DNA of 64,000 bases, from NCBI RefSeq assembly GCF_018474015.1, contig NZ_JAHCSG010000003.1, positions 124,001 to 188,000 on the forward strand, read 5' to 3'. Under the pieces are notes generated by a model. That model had not been told where the DNA came from, made no database searches, and worked only from the letters and a program-made list of their open reading frames with translations. Shown piece after piece: positions 19,705 to 28,909 of this stretch; the first letter of the stretch is position 1, and each line of letters opens with the position of its first letter. This stretch comes from Williamsia sp. CHRR-6. Its GTDB lineage: Bacteria > Actinomycetota > Actinomycetes > Mycobacteriales > Mycobacteriaceae. Made by a program: the position numbers and the translations under genes.

Positions 19705-20204
19705 GCGCCGTACTTTCTCGGAACGAACGATGGGGAGGGGTTTTGCCGGGCCGGTGCGCTCAAGTTAGCACCGCAGGAGAATTACGCGAACACTTCGAAC
19801 TTTTTGTTCACCCAACTCACGGAATTTGTTCCCGCCGCGCTCCACCGGCGTAGGTATTCCCACCCGATCAATTCGGTCGTTCGCGACAATTCGGCAATAA
19901 ACGTGGCGTGGAACGCAGACATCAGCCCATTCCTCGCCGCGTGGTGCGCAGGCCCCGCCGCCTTCCAGACTGTCCTGGCACTCGGCGCGCCGTGGGCTGG
20001 CGCGGCAGGGGGCGGTGCGCACACCCGGGGTCCTGCCCCTTTGGCTACGCATGGCCAGCGGCGTCGCGGCCGGCCATCGACCCCATCCCGGGCGACAGCG
20101 TTCGCGACGGCCCAACTGACGCCGAAAGCCGGCCACCGCGAACGGTGACCGGCTTTCGGTTGTGTCTGATGAGTCAGACTGTCTGTCGAGTCAGACTGGG
20201 GGGA
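19705..20204. other. Intergenic region between groL2 and the secreted operon
   Basis: 500 bases without a convincing gene. The left half (about 19760-19920) is relatively A/T-rich and probably contains the promoter for the leftward secreted operon. The right half contains the groL2 terminator hairpin. A 123-codon minus-strand reading (19765-20136) crosses that hairpin and has shadow-like Arg/Ala composition, so I do not call it. Confidence 0.6.
20122..20159. terminator. Hairpin terminator downstream of groL2
   Basis: CCGAAAGCCGG-CACCG pairs with CGGTG-CCGGCTTTCGG, about 17 base pairs with one G-T pair, around the 4-base loop CGAA. It lies 46 bases past the groL2 stop codon. TTGTGTCT follows on the plus strand, so it may act in either direction. 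Confidence 0.8.
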
Positions 20205-21911
<1,707 letters not shown>

Positions 21912-21937
21912 TTAGGACCCGATCTCACCGTCCCGAC

Positions 21938-21964
21938 CTGGCACTCCCGGTTCGAGAGTGCCAA
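21938..21964 (-). promoter_or_regulatory. CIRCE operator 1 (HrcA site) of groL2
   Basis: CTGGCACTC, nine bases, GAGTGCCAA. This matches the CIRCE consensus TTAGCACTC-N9-GAGTGCTAA with three substitutions. It lies about 110 bases upstream of the groL2 start. Confidence 0.88.
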
Positions 21965-21972
21965 CAGCATTT

Positions 21973-21999
21973 TTAGCACTCGCCTGGGGTGAGTGCAAG
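21973..21999 (-). promoter_or_regulatory. CIRCE operator 2 (HrcA site) of groL2
   Basis: TTAGCACTC, nine bases, GAGTGCAAG. The left arm is perfect and the right arm has two changes from consensus. Together with the first copy it gives two HrcA sites 35 bases apart centre to centre, upstream of groL2. Confidence 0.9.
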
Positions 22000-22073
22000 G
22001 TCGTGGGGTTGGCACCGGCAATCTGTACGACTGCCTGCACGCGGGCCGGTCCGTCCGAGTACCGTCTGCGCTC

Positions 22074-22703
22074 GTGAACGCCTTGCTGATCATCATCGTC
22101 GCGGTACTGCTCATCGCCCTGGTCTTCCTGCTGTTCCGGGTGCTGGGCAACAAAAAGGAGGACAAGGAGGCAGCGCTGCGCGATCGCGCCTACGCGCCGC
22201 GCGACCCGTTCTCCACCGCCGACGACGACGCAGTGCGCGGCAACCCGCGCACCCTCAAGCCCGGCGACCTCGTGGAGATCCGAGGTCAGAGCTACTTCGT
22301 GCGTGGCACGTTGATGTTGGAACAAAGCGGCTTTCGCTGGACCGAGAACTTCCTCGACACCGGAGTGGGCGTCAAGGGTTGGATCTCGGTGGAAGAGGAC
22401 CCCGATTTGGAGGTGGTCCTGTGGTCGGAACTGCAAGGAGTGACCATCACCCCAGGCGCCCCCACCATCGAACTGGAGGGCCGCTCATACCGCTTCGACG
22501 AATCCGGTAACGCCCGGTTCACCTCGATGGGAACCACCGGTTTGACCACCGGTGTGATGGCGTATCAGGACTATGAGGCCGGCAACGACCGACTCTCGTT
22601 CGAAGACTACGGATCTGGCTGGGAATGCGCTCGCGGGCAGGTCCTGAGCCGAGCCGAGTACCGCATCTTCCCGGCCGGCAGCACACCCGAGGGCAGCGTC
22701 TGA
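22074..22703 (+). CDS. DUF4178 membrane-anchored protein
   Basis: 209 residues from the GTG at VNALLIIIVAVLL; in-frame codons further upstream run into the groL2 control region. One N-terminal membrane helix (about residues 3-23) is followed by a soluble domain. That domain has the DUF4178 pattern LKPGDLVEIRGQSYFVRGTL, then LEQSGFRWTENFLD and WISVEEDPDLEVVLW. It is the first gene of a five-gene run with overlapping stop and start codons that ends in an aminopropyltransferase. The biochemical role of DUF4178 is unknown. Confidence 0.85.
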   Translation: MNALLIIIVAVLLIALVFLLFRVLGNKKEDKEAALRDRAYAPRDPFSTADDDAVRGNPRTLKPGDLVEIRGQSYFVRGTLMLEQSGFRWTENFLDTGVGVKGWISVEEDPDLEVVLWSELQGVTITPGAPTIELEGRSYRFDESGNARFTSMGTTGLTTGVMAYQDYEAGNDRLSFEDYGSGWECARGQVLSRAEYRIFPAGSTPEGSV

Positions 22704-23224
22704 TGCTGGCCCACCTCGACATCCCGTTCGTCGACACCGACCCCCGCCGCCTTGCGCTGAGCCTGGACACCGGGCAACTGCCCGCACTCTCCCAGCTCAC
22801 AGCACAGCTCGGTGGGATGACGGTGACCCTGGCGTTGCTCGGCGCCAGCCACCAGGTGCGTGTCAGCACCGCCGACACCGCGCACGTGCTGACCGAAACC
22901 CTGGCCTGCCTGCCGGGCCGCGAGCCCTATCTCCCTGCCCGGCAGGATCATTCGCAGCACAGTTTCATCTCCCGGGTGGACACCCACGACGGGCGCGGTT
23001 TCGCCGAGGCGGTCGCGCGGATCCTCTCCGACGCCTCCGACGCACCCCACGGGATCGTGGGTCACTACCCGGGCAGACCCGATGCGGTAACCGCCGTGAT
23101 CGCCGAGGCCACCGACGCCGGGATCGCCTGGGACAGCTGGCACACCTACCCCCAACACCACCAGATCGTGGTCACCCGAAGCCAATTCACCATCGCGCCA
23201 GACTTCACGGGAGGCAACCGATGA
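22703..23224 (+). CDS. DUF2617 family protein
   Basis: 173 residues from the ATG sharing one base with the preceding stop (TGATG). It starts MLAHLDIPFVDTDPRRLALS and contains TLALLGASHQVRV and several His residues (SHQ, DHSQHSF, HGIVGHYPG, WHTYPQHHQIVV). This fits DUF2617, an actinobacterial family that, from memory, is found next to DUF4178, DUF4247 and DUF350. There is no signal peptide or membrane segment. Function is unknown. Confidence 0.8.
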   Translation: MLAHLDIPFVDTDPRRLALSLDTGQLPALSQLTAQLGGMTVTLALLGASHQVRVSTADTAHVLTETLACLPGREPYLPARQDHSQHSFISRVDTHDGRGFAEAVARILSDASDAPHGIVGHYPGRPDAVTAVIAEATDAGIAWDSWHTYPQHHQIVVTRSQFTIAPDFTGGNR

Positions 23225-23880
23225 CCACGCCACCCCCGTTCCCACCACCGCCGAACAATCCACCCCCGTTCCCACCCCCGCCGAACAACCCACCCCCGTT
23301 CCCACCACCACCGAACAACCCACCCCCGTTCCCACCCCCGCCACTCCCCCCACCACCGCCTGGCCCGCCACCCGGCGGCGGGTTCGACGGGACCGACGGA
23401 TCGGATGACGACCGTGCACGGCGGCTGAAGAAGATCCGAAACCTGATCATCATCGCCATCACCCTGGTGGCCGTTGTCGCGCTTGCCTTCTCGTGTTCCC
23501 GCTCGTCGTCGGGTAGCGACGCGCGCGCCTACATCTCCAAGAACTACAGCCGCGCGTCGTCGCTGGATGCTCCCGGCATCACCGCCTACACCACCGGCAA
23601 GTCCACCAGCTCGGTACTCAAGGCGGTACGAAAAGCCGAGCGGCCCATCGATTCGCGCCGCGCCTCATCGGCGGGGCAGACTGGCGACTTCCTGCAGTAC
23701 AACCGCTACATCGTGGCCGTCTTCCCCCGGGGCAGCGGCAGCCAGGTGACCATCAGCCGCGATTACGACAGTGGCTACCGCCACTACAACTCGTATGTGG
23801 GCGGGTTCTGGGTGTCGCGGCCCAACTTCTCATCCACCGGTTCAGATTTCCGCGGCGGCGGCAGCGGTACCGGTAAATAG
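23221..23880 (+). CDS. Proline-rich membrane protein, DUF4247-like
   Basis: 219 residues; the start overlaps the previous stop as ATGA. About 50 residues of proline-rich repeat (unit NNPPPFPPPP) come first, then an acidic and basic linker, a membrane helix (LIIIAITLVAVVALAFSC), and an outer domain with DARAYISKNYSRAS and DYDSGYRHYNSYVGGFW. The outer domain fits DUF4247. The cysteine after the helix is not in a clear lipobox. Topology is probably cytoplasmic proline-rich N terminus and external C terminus. Function is unknown. Confidence 0.78.
   Translation: MTTPPPFPPPPNNPPPFPPPPNNPPPFPPPPNNPPPFPPPPLPPPPPGPPPGGGFDGTDGSDDDRARRLKKIRNLIIIAITLVAVVALAFSCSRSSSGSDARAYISKNYSRASSLDAPGITAYTTGKSTSSVLKAVRKAERPIDSRRASSAGQTGDFLQYNRYIVAVFPRGSGSQVTISRDYDSGYRHYNSYVGGFWVSRPNFSSTGSDFRGGGSGTGK
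23231..23350 (+). repeat. 30-bp in-frame tandem repeat, four copies
   Basis: A 30-base unit (CACCCCCGTTCCCACC...CCGAACAAC) repeats at exact 30-base pitch, with the last copy diverging in its final third. It encodes PPPFPPPPNN. Such arrays expand and contract easily, so the copy number may vary between strains. Confidence 0.95.
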
Positions 23881-23923
23881 CTCTGCCTCAACCTTTTTCA
23901 CTCGACTTCGACAGGAGCACATC

Positions 23924-24355
23924 ATGGTCGACCTGGACAACCTCGCCGAGAACGCCCGCGACGCAGCCGCCTACGGCGCGCTGGGGCTGGTATTGATGAT
24001 CATCGGTTTCGCCGCCGTAGACGCCGTGACGCCCGGCAATCTGCGCAAGCAGGTGTGGGAGGACCGCAGCCGCAACGCATCCACCTTGGTCGCCTCCAGC
24101 CTTCTCACCGTCGCGGTGATCATCGTGGCGTCCATCCGAGCCAGCGAAGGGAACCTGGCCACCGGGCTGATCTACACCCTGGTGTACTCGCTGATCGGGA
24201 TCGTGTTGATGGCGCTGTCCTTCTACATCGTCGACCTGCTCACCCCCGGTGATCTGGGCGCGACGTTGATGGCCGACGAGGGACACCCGGCCGTGTGGGT
24301 CACCTCGGCGATGCACCTGGGCTTCGGGTTCGTGATCGCCGCCGCCATCCTGTGA
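23924..24355 (+). CDS. DUF350 membrane protein
   Basis: 143 residues from the ATG at MVDLDNLAENARDAAAYG, with AGGAG 7 bases upstream. Four membrane helices fit the DUF350 family, including the block LIGIVLMALSFYIVDLLTPGDLG and the related first half ALGLVLMIIGFAAVDAVTPGNL, an internal duplication typical of the family. Its stop overlaps the start of the aminopropyltransferase gene (GTGA). DUF350 proteins have no established activity. Confidence 0.85.
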   Translation: MVDLDNLAENARDAAAYGALGLVLMIIGFAAVDAVTPGNLRKQVWEDRSRNASTLVASSLLTVAVIIVASIRASEGNLATGLIYTLVYSLIGIVLMALSFYIVDLLTPGDLGATLMADEGHPAVWVTSAMHLGFGFVIAAAIL

Positions 24356-25941
24356 CCGACGTTTCCACCCCGGTCGACTCACCGCCATCAGAGCCGGCGG
24401 CGGCGGCCACCCGACCGCGCTGGGCGCGCACCGCACTGCTGGCGGTGGTGTTCATCTGCGCCGCATGCGGTTTGGTGTACGAGCTGGCGCTGGTCACCCT
24501 GGGTTCATACCTGATCGGCAACACAGCCACCCAGGCATCCATCGTGTTGGCGGTGATGGTGTTCGCCATGGGCATCGGGTCGCTGGCCGCCAAACCCCTG
24601 CAGCGCCACGCCACCATGGCGTTCGCGCTCATCGAGCTGCTGCTGGCAGCGATCGGTGGGCTGTCGGTGCTGCTGCTCTACGGCGCGTTCGCCTACCTCG
24701 AGCTCTACACGCCGGGCCTGGTGGTGGTGGCGTTCGTGCTGGGCGTACTGATCGGCGCCGAGATCCCGCTGTTGATGGTTCTGCTGCAGCGCATTCGGGC
24801 CCAGTCACCTGGTTCTGCGGTGGCCGACATGTTCGCCGCCGACTACATCGGTGCGCTGCTGGGTGGGCTGGCGTTCCCATTCCTGCTGTTGCCGTTGCTC
24901 GGTCAGATCCGGGGGGCCATCGCGGTCGGGATCGTCAACGCTGTGGCCGGGGTGTTCCTGGTGTTCGTGCTGTTCGGTCACGAGTTGCGCCGCCGCGAGC
25001 AGGTCGGGTTCGGGTTGGGCGCCATCGTCGTGATCAGCCTGCTCCTGGGGGCGTTTGCCTACTCCACCACCTTCGAGACGACTGCGCGCCAAGCGCTCTA
25101 CCGCGACCCGATCGTCTACTCCCGCCAAACGCCGTATCAGGACATCGTCATCACCCAGCGCACCCTGCCGGGCCTGGGTCCCGACACGCGGCTCTACCTC
25201 AACGGAGACCTGCAGTTCTCGTCCATCGACGAGTACCGCTACCACGAGGCGCTGGTGCATCCGGTGCTCGCCGGCCCGCACCGACGGGTACTCATCCTCG
25301 GCGGTGGCGACGGCCTGGCGATGCGAGAGGTGTTGCGCTACAACGATGTCGACTCGGCCACGTTGGTGGAGCTGGATCCGACGATGGTGCAACTGGCGCG
25401 CACCGACCATCGGCTGCGGGCGCTGAACAAGAACTCGATGAACGATCGGCGGGCGCGGGTGATCGCCGCAGATGCGTTCGCCTGGCTGCGCAACAACGGT
25501 GAGCAGTTCGACGCGATCATCGTCGACATGCCCGATCCGGACGAAACGGCCACCGCCAAGCTGTATTCCGCAGAGTTCTACACGTTGGTTCGGGCCCATC
25601 TCGCGCCCGGCGCGCGGATGGTGGTGCAGTCCGGATCGCCGTATTTCGCACCAAAGTCGTACTGGTGCATCGATGCAACGCTGCAGGCCGCCGGCCTGCG
25701 CACCATGCCGTATCACGTGGATGTTCCAAGCTTTGGCGATTGGGGCTTCTTCCTCGCCGCCACCGACTCCTCCCCCGCGTTGCGACTGGCTGCGCCGCCC
25801 GGCTTGCGGTTCCTCAGCGCCACCGAGTTGGCCTCGGCCGCAACCTTTCCCCTCGACCGCGGCTACCGATCGATGCCGGTGTCGACGCTGATGAATCCGC
25901 GTATCCTGCAGTACCAGCAGTCGGAGTGGGCCGCCTACTGA
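24352..25941 (+). CDS. Membrane-anchored polyamine aminopropyltransferase-like protein
   Basis: 529 residues from the GTG overlapping the DUF350 stop. The N-terminal half (about residues 25-240) has seven or so membrane helices. The C-terminal half is a spermidine-synthase fold: YQDIVITQR, LYLNGDLQFSSIDEYRYHEALVHP, VLILGGGDGLAMREVLRY, ELDP and DMPDPDETATAKLYS. The binding residues for decarboxylated S-adenosylmethionine appear intact. Two-domain enzymes of this kind are widespread in actinobacteria, but their true substrate is often unproven. Here it closes the DUF4178/2617/4247/350 module. Confidence 0.88.
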   Translation: MTDVSTPVDSPPSEPAAAATRPRWARTALLAVVFICAACGLVYELALVTLGSYLIGNTATQASIVLAVMVFAMGIGSLAAKPLQRHATMAFALIELLLAAIGGLSVLLLYGAFAYLELYTPGLVVVAFVLGVLIGAEIPLLMVLLQRIRAQSPGSAVADMFAADYIGALLGGLAFPFLLLPLLGQIRGAIAVGIVNAVAGVFLVFVLFGHELRRREQVGFGLGAIVVISLLLGAFAYSTTFETTARQALYRDPIVYSRQTPYQDIVITQRTLPGLGPDTRLYLNGDLQFSSIDEYRYHEALVHPVLAGPHRRVLILGGGDGLAMREVLRYNDVDSATLVELDPTMVQLARTDHRLRALNKNSMNDRRARVIAADAFAWLRNNGEQFDAIIVDMPDPDETATAKLYSAEFYTLVRAHLAPGARMVVQSGSPYFAPKSYWCIDATLQAAGLRTMPYHVDVPSFGDWGFFLAATDSSPALRLAAPPGLRFLSATELASAATFPLDRGYRSMPVSTLMNPRILQYQQSEWAAY

Positions 25942-26038
25942 TCTGGGTACCGGTCCCGACCTGGATCTCATCCCTTCGGCGCATCGGTTCCACCTTTCAC
26001 CGGTTCTGTCCCACAGCGGTCGCCGTCACAGTGAACGG

Positions 26039-27205
26039 GTGACTCGCACCGATCCCGCCACCGCCGCCACCACAGCGCCATCCACTCGGCTGCCGACGCT
26101 GGACGTGTTGCGCGGCCTGGCCATCCTGGGCACGCTGGCCTCCAACATATGGTTCTTCACCATCTCGGTGGGATCCACATTTCCCACCAGCCGCTGGGAT
26201 GTCGAGAGTCTCGTCACCTGGCTGCCCAACGGCAAGTTCCTGGCACTGTTGACTATCCTCTTCGGGGTCGGGATCACCATCCAGCAGCAGGCGGCGCGAC
26301 AGGCCGAACGCGCCTGGCCCGGAACGTATCTGGTGCGGTGCGTGATCCTGTTCCTCGACGGACTGATCAACTACTACTTCGTCATCACCTTCGATGTGCT
26401 GCGGGTGTATGCCGTGGTCGCGTTCGTGGTGGCGTTTCTGGTGTTGTTCAGCGATCGGCTGCAGTGGTTGTGGCTCAGCGTGTTCGCCGGGGTCCACGGC
26501 TGGTATCTGTGGCATGTGGCCACCACTCCGGCCGTTCGCGAGGCACCGGCGCCCGAGATCGGCTACGCCCCGGTCGATTCCGGCCCGGTGGGTCCACCGT
26601 CATGGCTCGACACGGTGCGACTCAATCTCCGCGATTTCCACTGGGGCTTCGACATCACCACAGAGTTCCAGACGCTGCCCTTCTTCGTCGCGGCGCTGTT
26701 CCTGCTGGGTGGGCTGCTTTATCGGCGCGGGATCTTCGAACCTCGCGGCCGGGTGCTGCGTTATTGGTCGATGGCCGTGGGGTTCGGCGTCTGTCTGCCC
26801 GCCGATTTCGTGGTGGCCATCGTGCTGGGCGAGGGGTGGAGCCCGTTTGGCCGATACGGGTTCGCCGCCGGGGTGGCGTTGGCCCTGCTCGCGACTATCG
26901 CCGAGGTCCATCTGCGCACTCGTCGCGTGGGCCGTGTGGGCCGGGCCTTGGCGCTGGTGGGCCGGATGGCCCTGAGTTGCTATCTGCTGCAGAACATCCT
27001 GGCCCTGATCGCAGAACAGACTTTCCTACGCTCGCAGATGTTCTTCTACGCCAACCGTTTGGTCACCACCGTGTCGCTGTGGGCGGGTATCTGCGTGATC
27101 CTCATCGCCTTCTGCGCGGTGTGGCTGCGCTTTTTCGACCGCGGTCCGATGGAACAGATCTGGCGGTGGGCGTTTCGGGCCATCACGACTCGTCGATCCG
27201 CCTGA
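26039..27205 (+). CDS. DUF418 family membrane protein
   Basis: 388 residues from a GTG start. It opens with LPTLDVLRGLAILGTLASNI, the R-G-(F/L)-A-(L/I)-L-G motif of the DUF418 (COG2311, YeiB-like) family, and has about nine to ten membrane helices. These proteins are related to acyltransferase-3-type membrane enzymes and are thought to be transporters or transferases, with no proven substrate. It stands alone, about 100 bases after the aminopropyltransferase gene, and converges with the pirin gene across a tandem repeat. Confidence 0.82.
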   Translation: MTRTDPATAATTAPSTRLPTLDVLRGLAILGTLASNIWFFTISVGSTFPTSRWDVESLVTWLPNGKFLALLTILFGVGITIQQQAARQAERAWPGTYLVRCVILFLDGLINYYFVITFDVLRVYAVVAFVVAFLVLFSDRLQWLWLSVFAGVHGWYLWHVATTPAVREAPAPEIGYAPVDSGPVGPPSWLDTVRLNLRDFHWGFDITTEFQTLPFFVAALFLLGGLLYRRGIFEPRGRVLRYWSMAVGFGVCLPADFVVAIVLGEGWSPFGRYGFAAGVALALLATIAEVHLRTRRVGRVGRALALVGRMALSCYLLQNILALIAEQTFLRSQMFFYANRLVTTVSLWAGICVILIAFCAVWLRFFDRGPMEQIWRWAFRAITTRRSA

Positions 27206-27211
27206 CACTCA

Positions 27212-27318
27212 CGGCACGCTCGACGCCTCATGTCGGCACGATCGACGCCTCGTTTCGGCACGCTCGACGCCATATTTCGGCACGCTCGACGCCATATTTC
27301 GGCACGGTCGACGGGTGG
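27212..27318 (-). repeat. 22-bp tandem repeat at a convergent junction (block A)
   Basis: Five copies at exact 22-base pitch start at 27212, 27234, 27256, 27278 and 27300; the middle two are identical and the last is partial. Read on the minus strand the unit is CGTCGAGCGTGCCGAAATATGG. The block fills nearly the whole gap between the stop codons of DUF418 and pirin and would lie in the 3' region of the pirin transcript. It shares its core with blocks B (52288) and C (63630). Confidence 0.93.
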
Positions 27319-27319
27319 G

Positions 27320-28243
27320 TCAGGGGTGGTGGCGGGGTCGCAGACGGGTACCGGGCAGGGTGGGTGCGGGAATCCAAGCACGTTCACCCACATATCCGTT
27401 GACCGTCCCGAACCGCTCGGTGCGGTCCTGCCACTGAGCTCGATACTCGACGATCTCCTCGTGGGTGCGGCCGATGAAGTTCCACCACATGATGATCGGT
27501 TCAGCGAACGGGGTGCCACCGAGCAACAGGCACCGCAACGGCGTACTCCCCGTGTTGGCGATCGACACCGCTGTGGCCCCAACACCCTGATACGCCAGAT
27601 CGCCTGCGCTGAGCATCGTTTCGCCGATCGTCGCCGCACCCTTGTCGACCAGCACGCCGTGTTCGAAGCCCGGGTCCACCGGCAGGCTGACCGTGGCCTG
27701 CGGGTCGATGACGACCTCGGCCCCCAGCAGCGGGGTGACGGTGGGTACCGGCGACACCGACCCGGCCAACTCACCCAGGAACACCCGCAGCGATGCCCCG
27801 CGCACCGACACCGGTTGTGGGACATGATGATCGAACCGGCGCGGGCCGTTGCGCACCGCATCGGGCAGCGCCAGCCACAGCTGCGCCCCATGCAGGATGG
27901 TGGTCGTGCCCGTGGACACCTCAGAGTGGCAGATGCCTGCGCCCGCCGTCATCAGGTTCAGCTCCCCCGGACGCACCATCGCGTGCACGCCATCGCTGTC
28001 GCGGTGTTCGATCTCCCCGGCGAACAACCAACTCACGGTGGCCAGCCCGGTATGCGGGTGCGGGGCCACATCCATCCCCGCCGAGACCGAGACATCCTGC
28101 GGCCCATAGTGATCGATGAAACACCAGGCGCCGATCAGCGACCGGTGTCGCTGCGGCAGGGTGCGCCGCACCAGCATGGCGCGCGGCCCACCCAACGGCA
28201 CCTCACGCGCGGTCAACACCTCCACCGCAGGCTGGGTGTTCAC
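27320..28243 (-). CDS. Pirin family protein
   Basis: 307 residues from a GTG that overlaps the TetR stop as GTGA. The pirin cupin signature is clear: APHPHTGLATVSWLFAGEIEHRDS, then GELNLMTAGAGICHSE. The HPHTG His residues and the downstream His and Glu form the metal site. Bacterial pirins act as quercetinases or bind regulatory partners; the substrate here is unknown. It is co-transcribed with the tetR-like gene, so it is probably under that repressor's control. Confidence 0.9.
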   Translation of the reverse strand: MNTQPAVEVLTAREVPLGGPRAMLVRRTLPQRHRSLIGAWCFIDHYGPQDVSVSAGMDVAPHPHTGLATVSWLFAGEIEHRDSDGVHAMVRPGELNLMTAGAGICHSEVSTGTTTILHGAQLWLALPDAVRNGPRRFDHHVPQPVSVRGASLRVFLGELAGSVSPVPTVTPLLGAEVVIDPQATVSLPVDPGFEHGVLVDKGAATIGETMLSAGDLAYQGVGATAVSIANTGSTPLRCLLLGGTPFAEPIIMWWNFIGRTHEEIVEYRAQWQDRTERFGTVNGYVGERAWIPAPTLPGTRLRPRHHP

Positions 28244-28815
28244 GCGCGCACCGGGGCCAGCGCCATCACGTCGGACACCAGACGTCGCACCACCTCGTCG
28301 TTCACCGGCAACCCGAACAACACCCGGTGATACAGCGGCGCCATCGCGTGATCGAGTACCTGGTCCACCGTCGGCCCCGACTCACCGCGCTCGGCGGCCC
28401 GCGAGAGCATCGACTGCACCTGCTCGGCCCGCTCGTCGAAACAGATGTTGCGGTCGGGGGCCCCGTCGCGGGCACCCACCACCGCGCGTAGGTAGGTGGT
28501 GCGTTCGGGGCGGGTGATGTCGGCGGCGATGGCCCGCGCCCACTGCTGGAGATCACCGCGCAGGCCGCCGGTGTCGGGCAGCGCGGCCCCACCGGTGAGA
28601 GCAGCGACCGCCACCTCACCCAGCAGCACGTCGATGGTGCCCCAGCGGCGGTAGATGCTGGTCGGGTTCACGCCGGCACGCTCGGCCACCTGCGGGATGG
28701 TCATCGAATAGCGGTGACCCTCACTGACCAGTGCGCCCACTGCCGCGTGGACATCGGATTGCACCCGGGCGCTGCGCCCACCGGGGCGGGCTGCGCGACG
28801 TCGCTCAGCAGTCAT
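28240..28815 (-). CDS. TetR family transcriptional regulator
   Basis: 191 residues from ATG 28815 (MTAERRRAARPGGRSARV); a longer reading to 28962 would cover the operator region. The N-terminal helix-turn-helix reads MTIPQVAERAGVNPTSIYRRWG. The C-terminal ligand domain is TetR_C-like (LYHRVLFGLPVNDEVVRRLV). It is divergent from an MFS transporter gene with two palindromes between them. It probably represses itself, pirin and the transporter until a small-molecule ligand binds. Confidence 0.9.
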   Translation of the reverse strand: MTAERRRAARPGGRSARVQSDVHAAVGALVSEGHRYSMTIPQVAERAGVNPTSIYRRWGTIDVLLGEVAVAALTGGAALPDTGGLRGDLQQWARAIAADITRPERTTYLRAVVGARDGAPDRNICFDERAEQVQSMLSRAAERGESGPTVDQVLDHAMAPLYHRVLFGLPVNDEVVRRLVSDVMALAPVRA

Positions 28816-28828
28816 GCCGACGATTATT

Positions 28829-28893
28829 GCAAACGCTATGGCTTTTAGATGCTGGCGTTTGCTAACCTTTCTTAAAGCAAAGGGGTTTGCTTT
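28829..28893. promoter_or_regulatory. Divergent tetR/MFS operator region with two palindromes
   Basis: Two inverted repeats lie in the 94-base gap. One is GCAAACGC (28829-28836) with GCGTTTGC (28855-28862), 18 bases apart. The other is the perfect AAAGCAAA-GGGG-TTTGCTTT (28874-28893). Both carry the half-site GCAAA. The second sits just upstream of the transporter's ribosome site. These are the likely binding sites for the adjacent TetR protein. Confidence 0.75.
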
Positions 28894-28909
28894 CTGACCA
28901 GGAGGACGT

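Noticed and set aside
17459-19731. The shared word GAACGAACGA upstream of cas3 and of the secreted operon
   Set aside because: A short simple-sequence word at different distances from the two starts; not enough for a common regulator site.
19765-20136. A 123-codon minus-strand reading next to groL2
   Set aside because: It crosses the groL2 terminator hairpin, has no clear ribosome site and has Arg/Ala-rich shadow composition.
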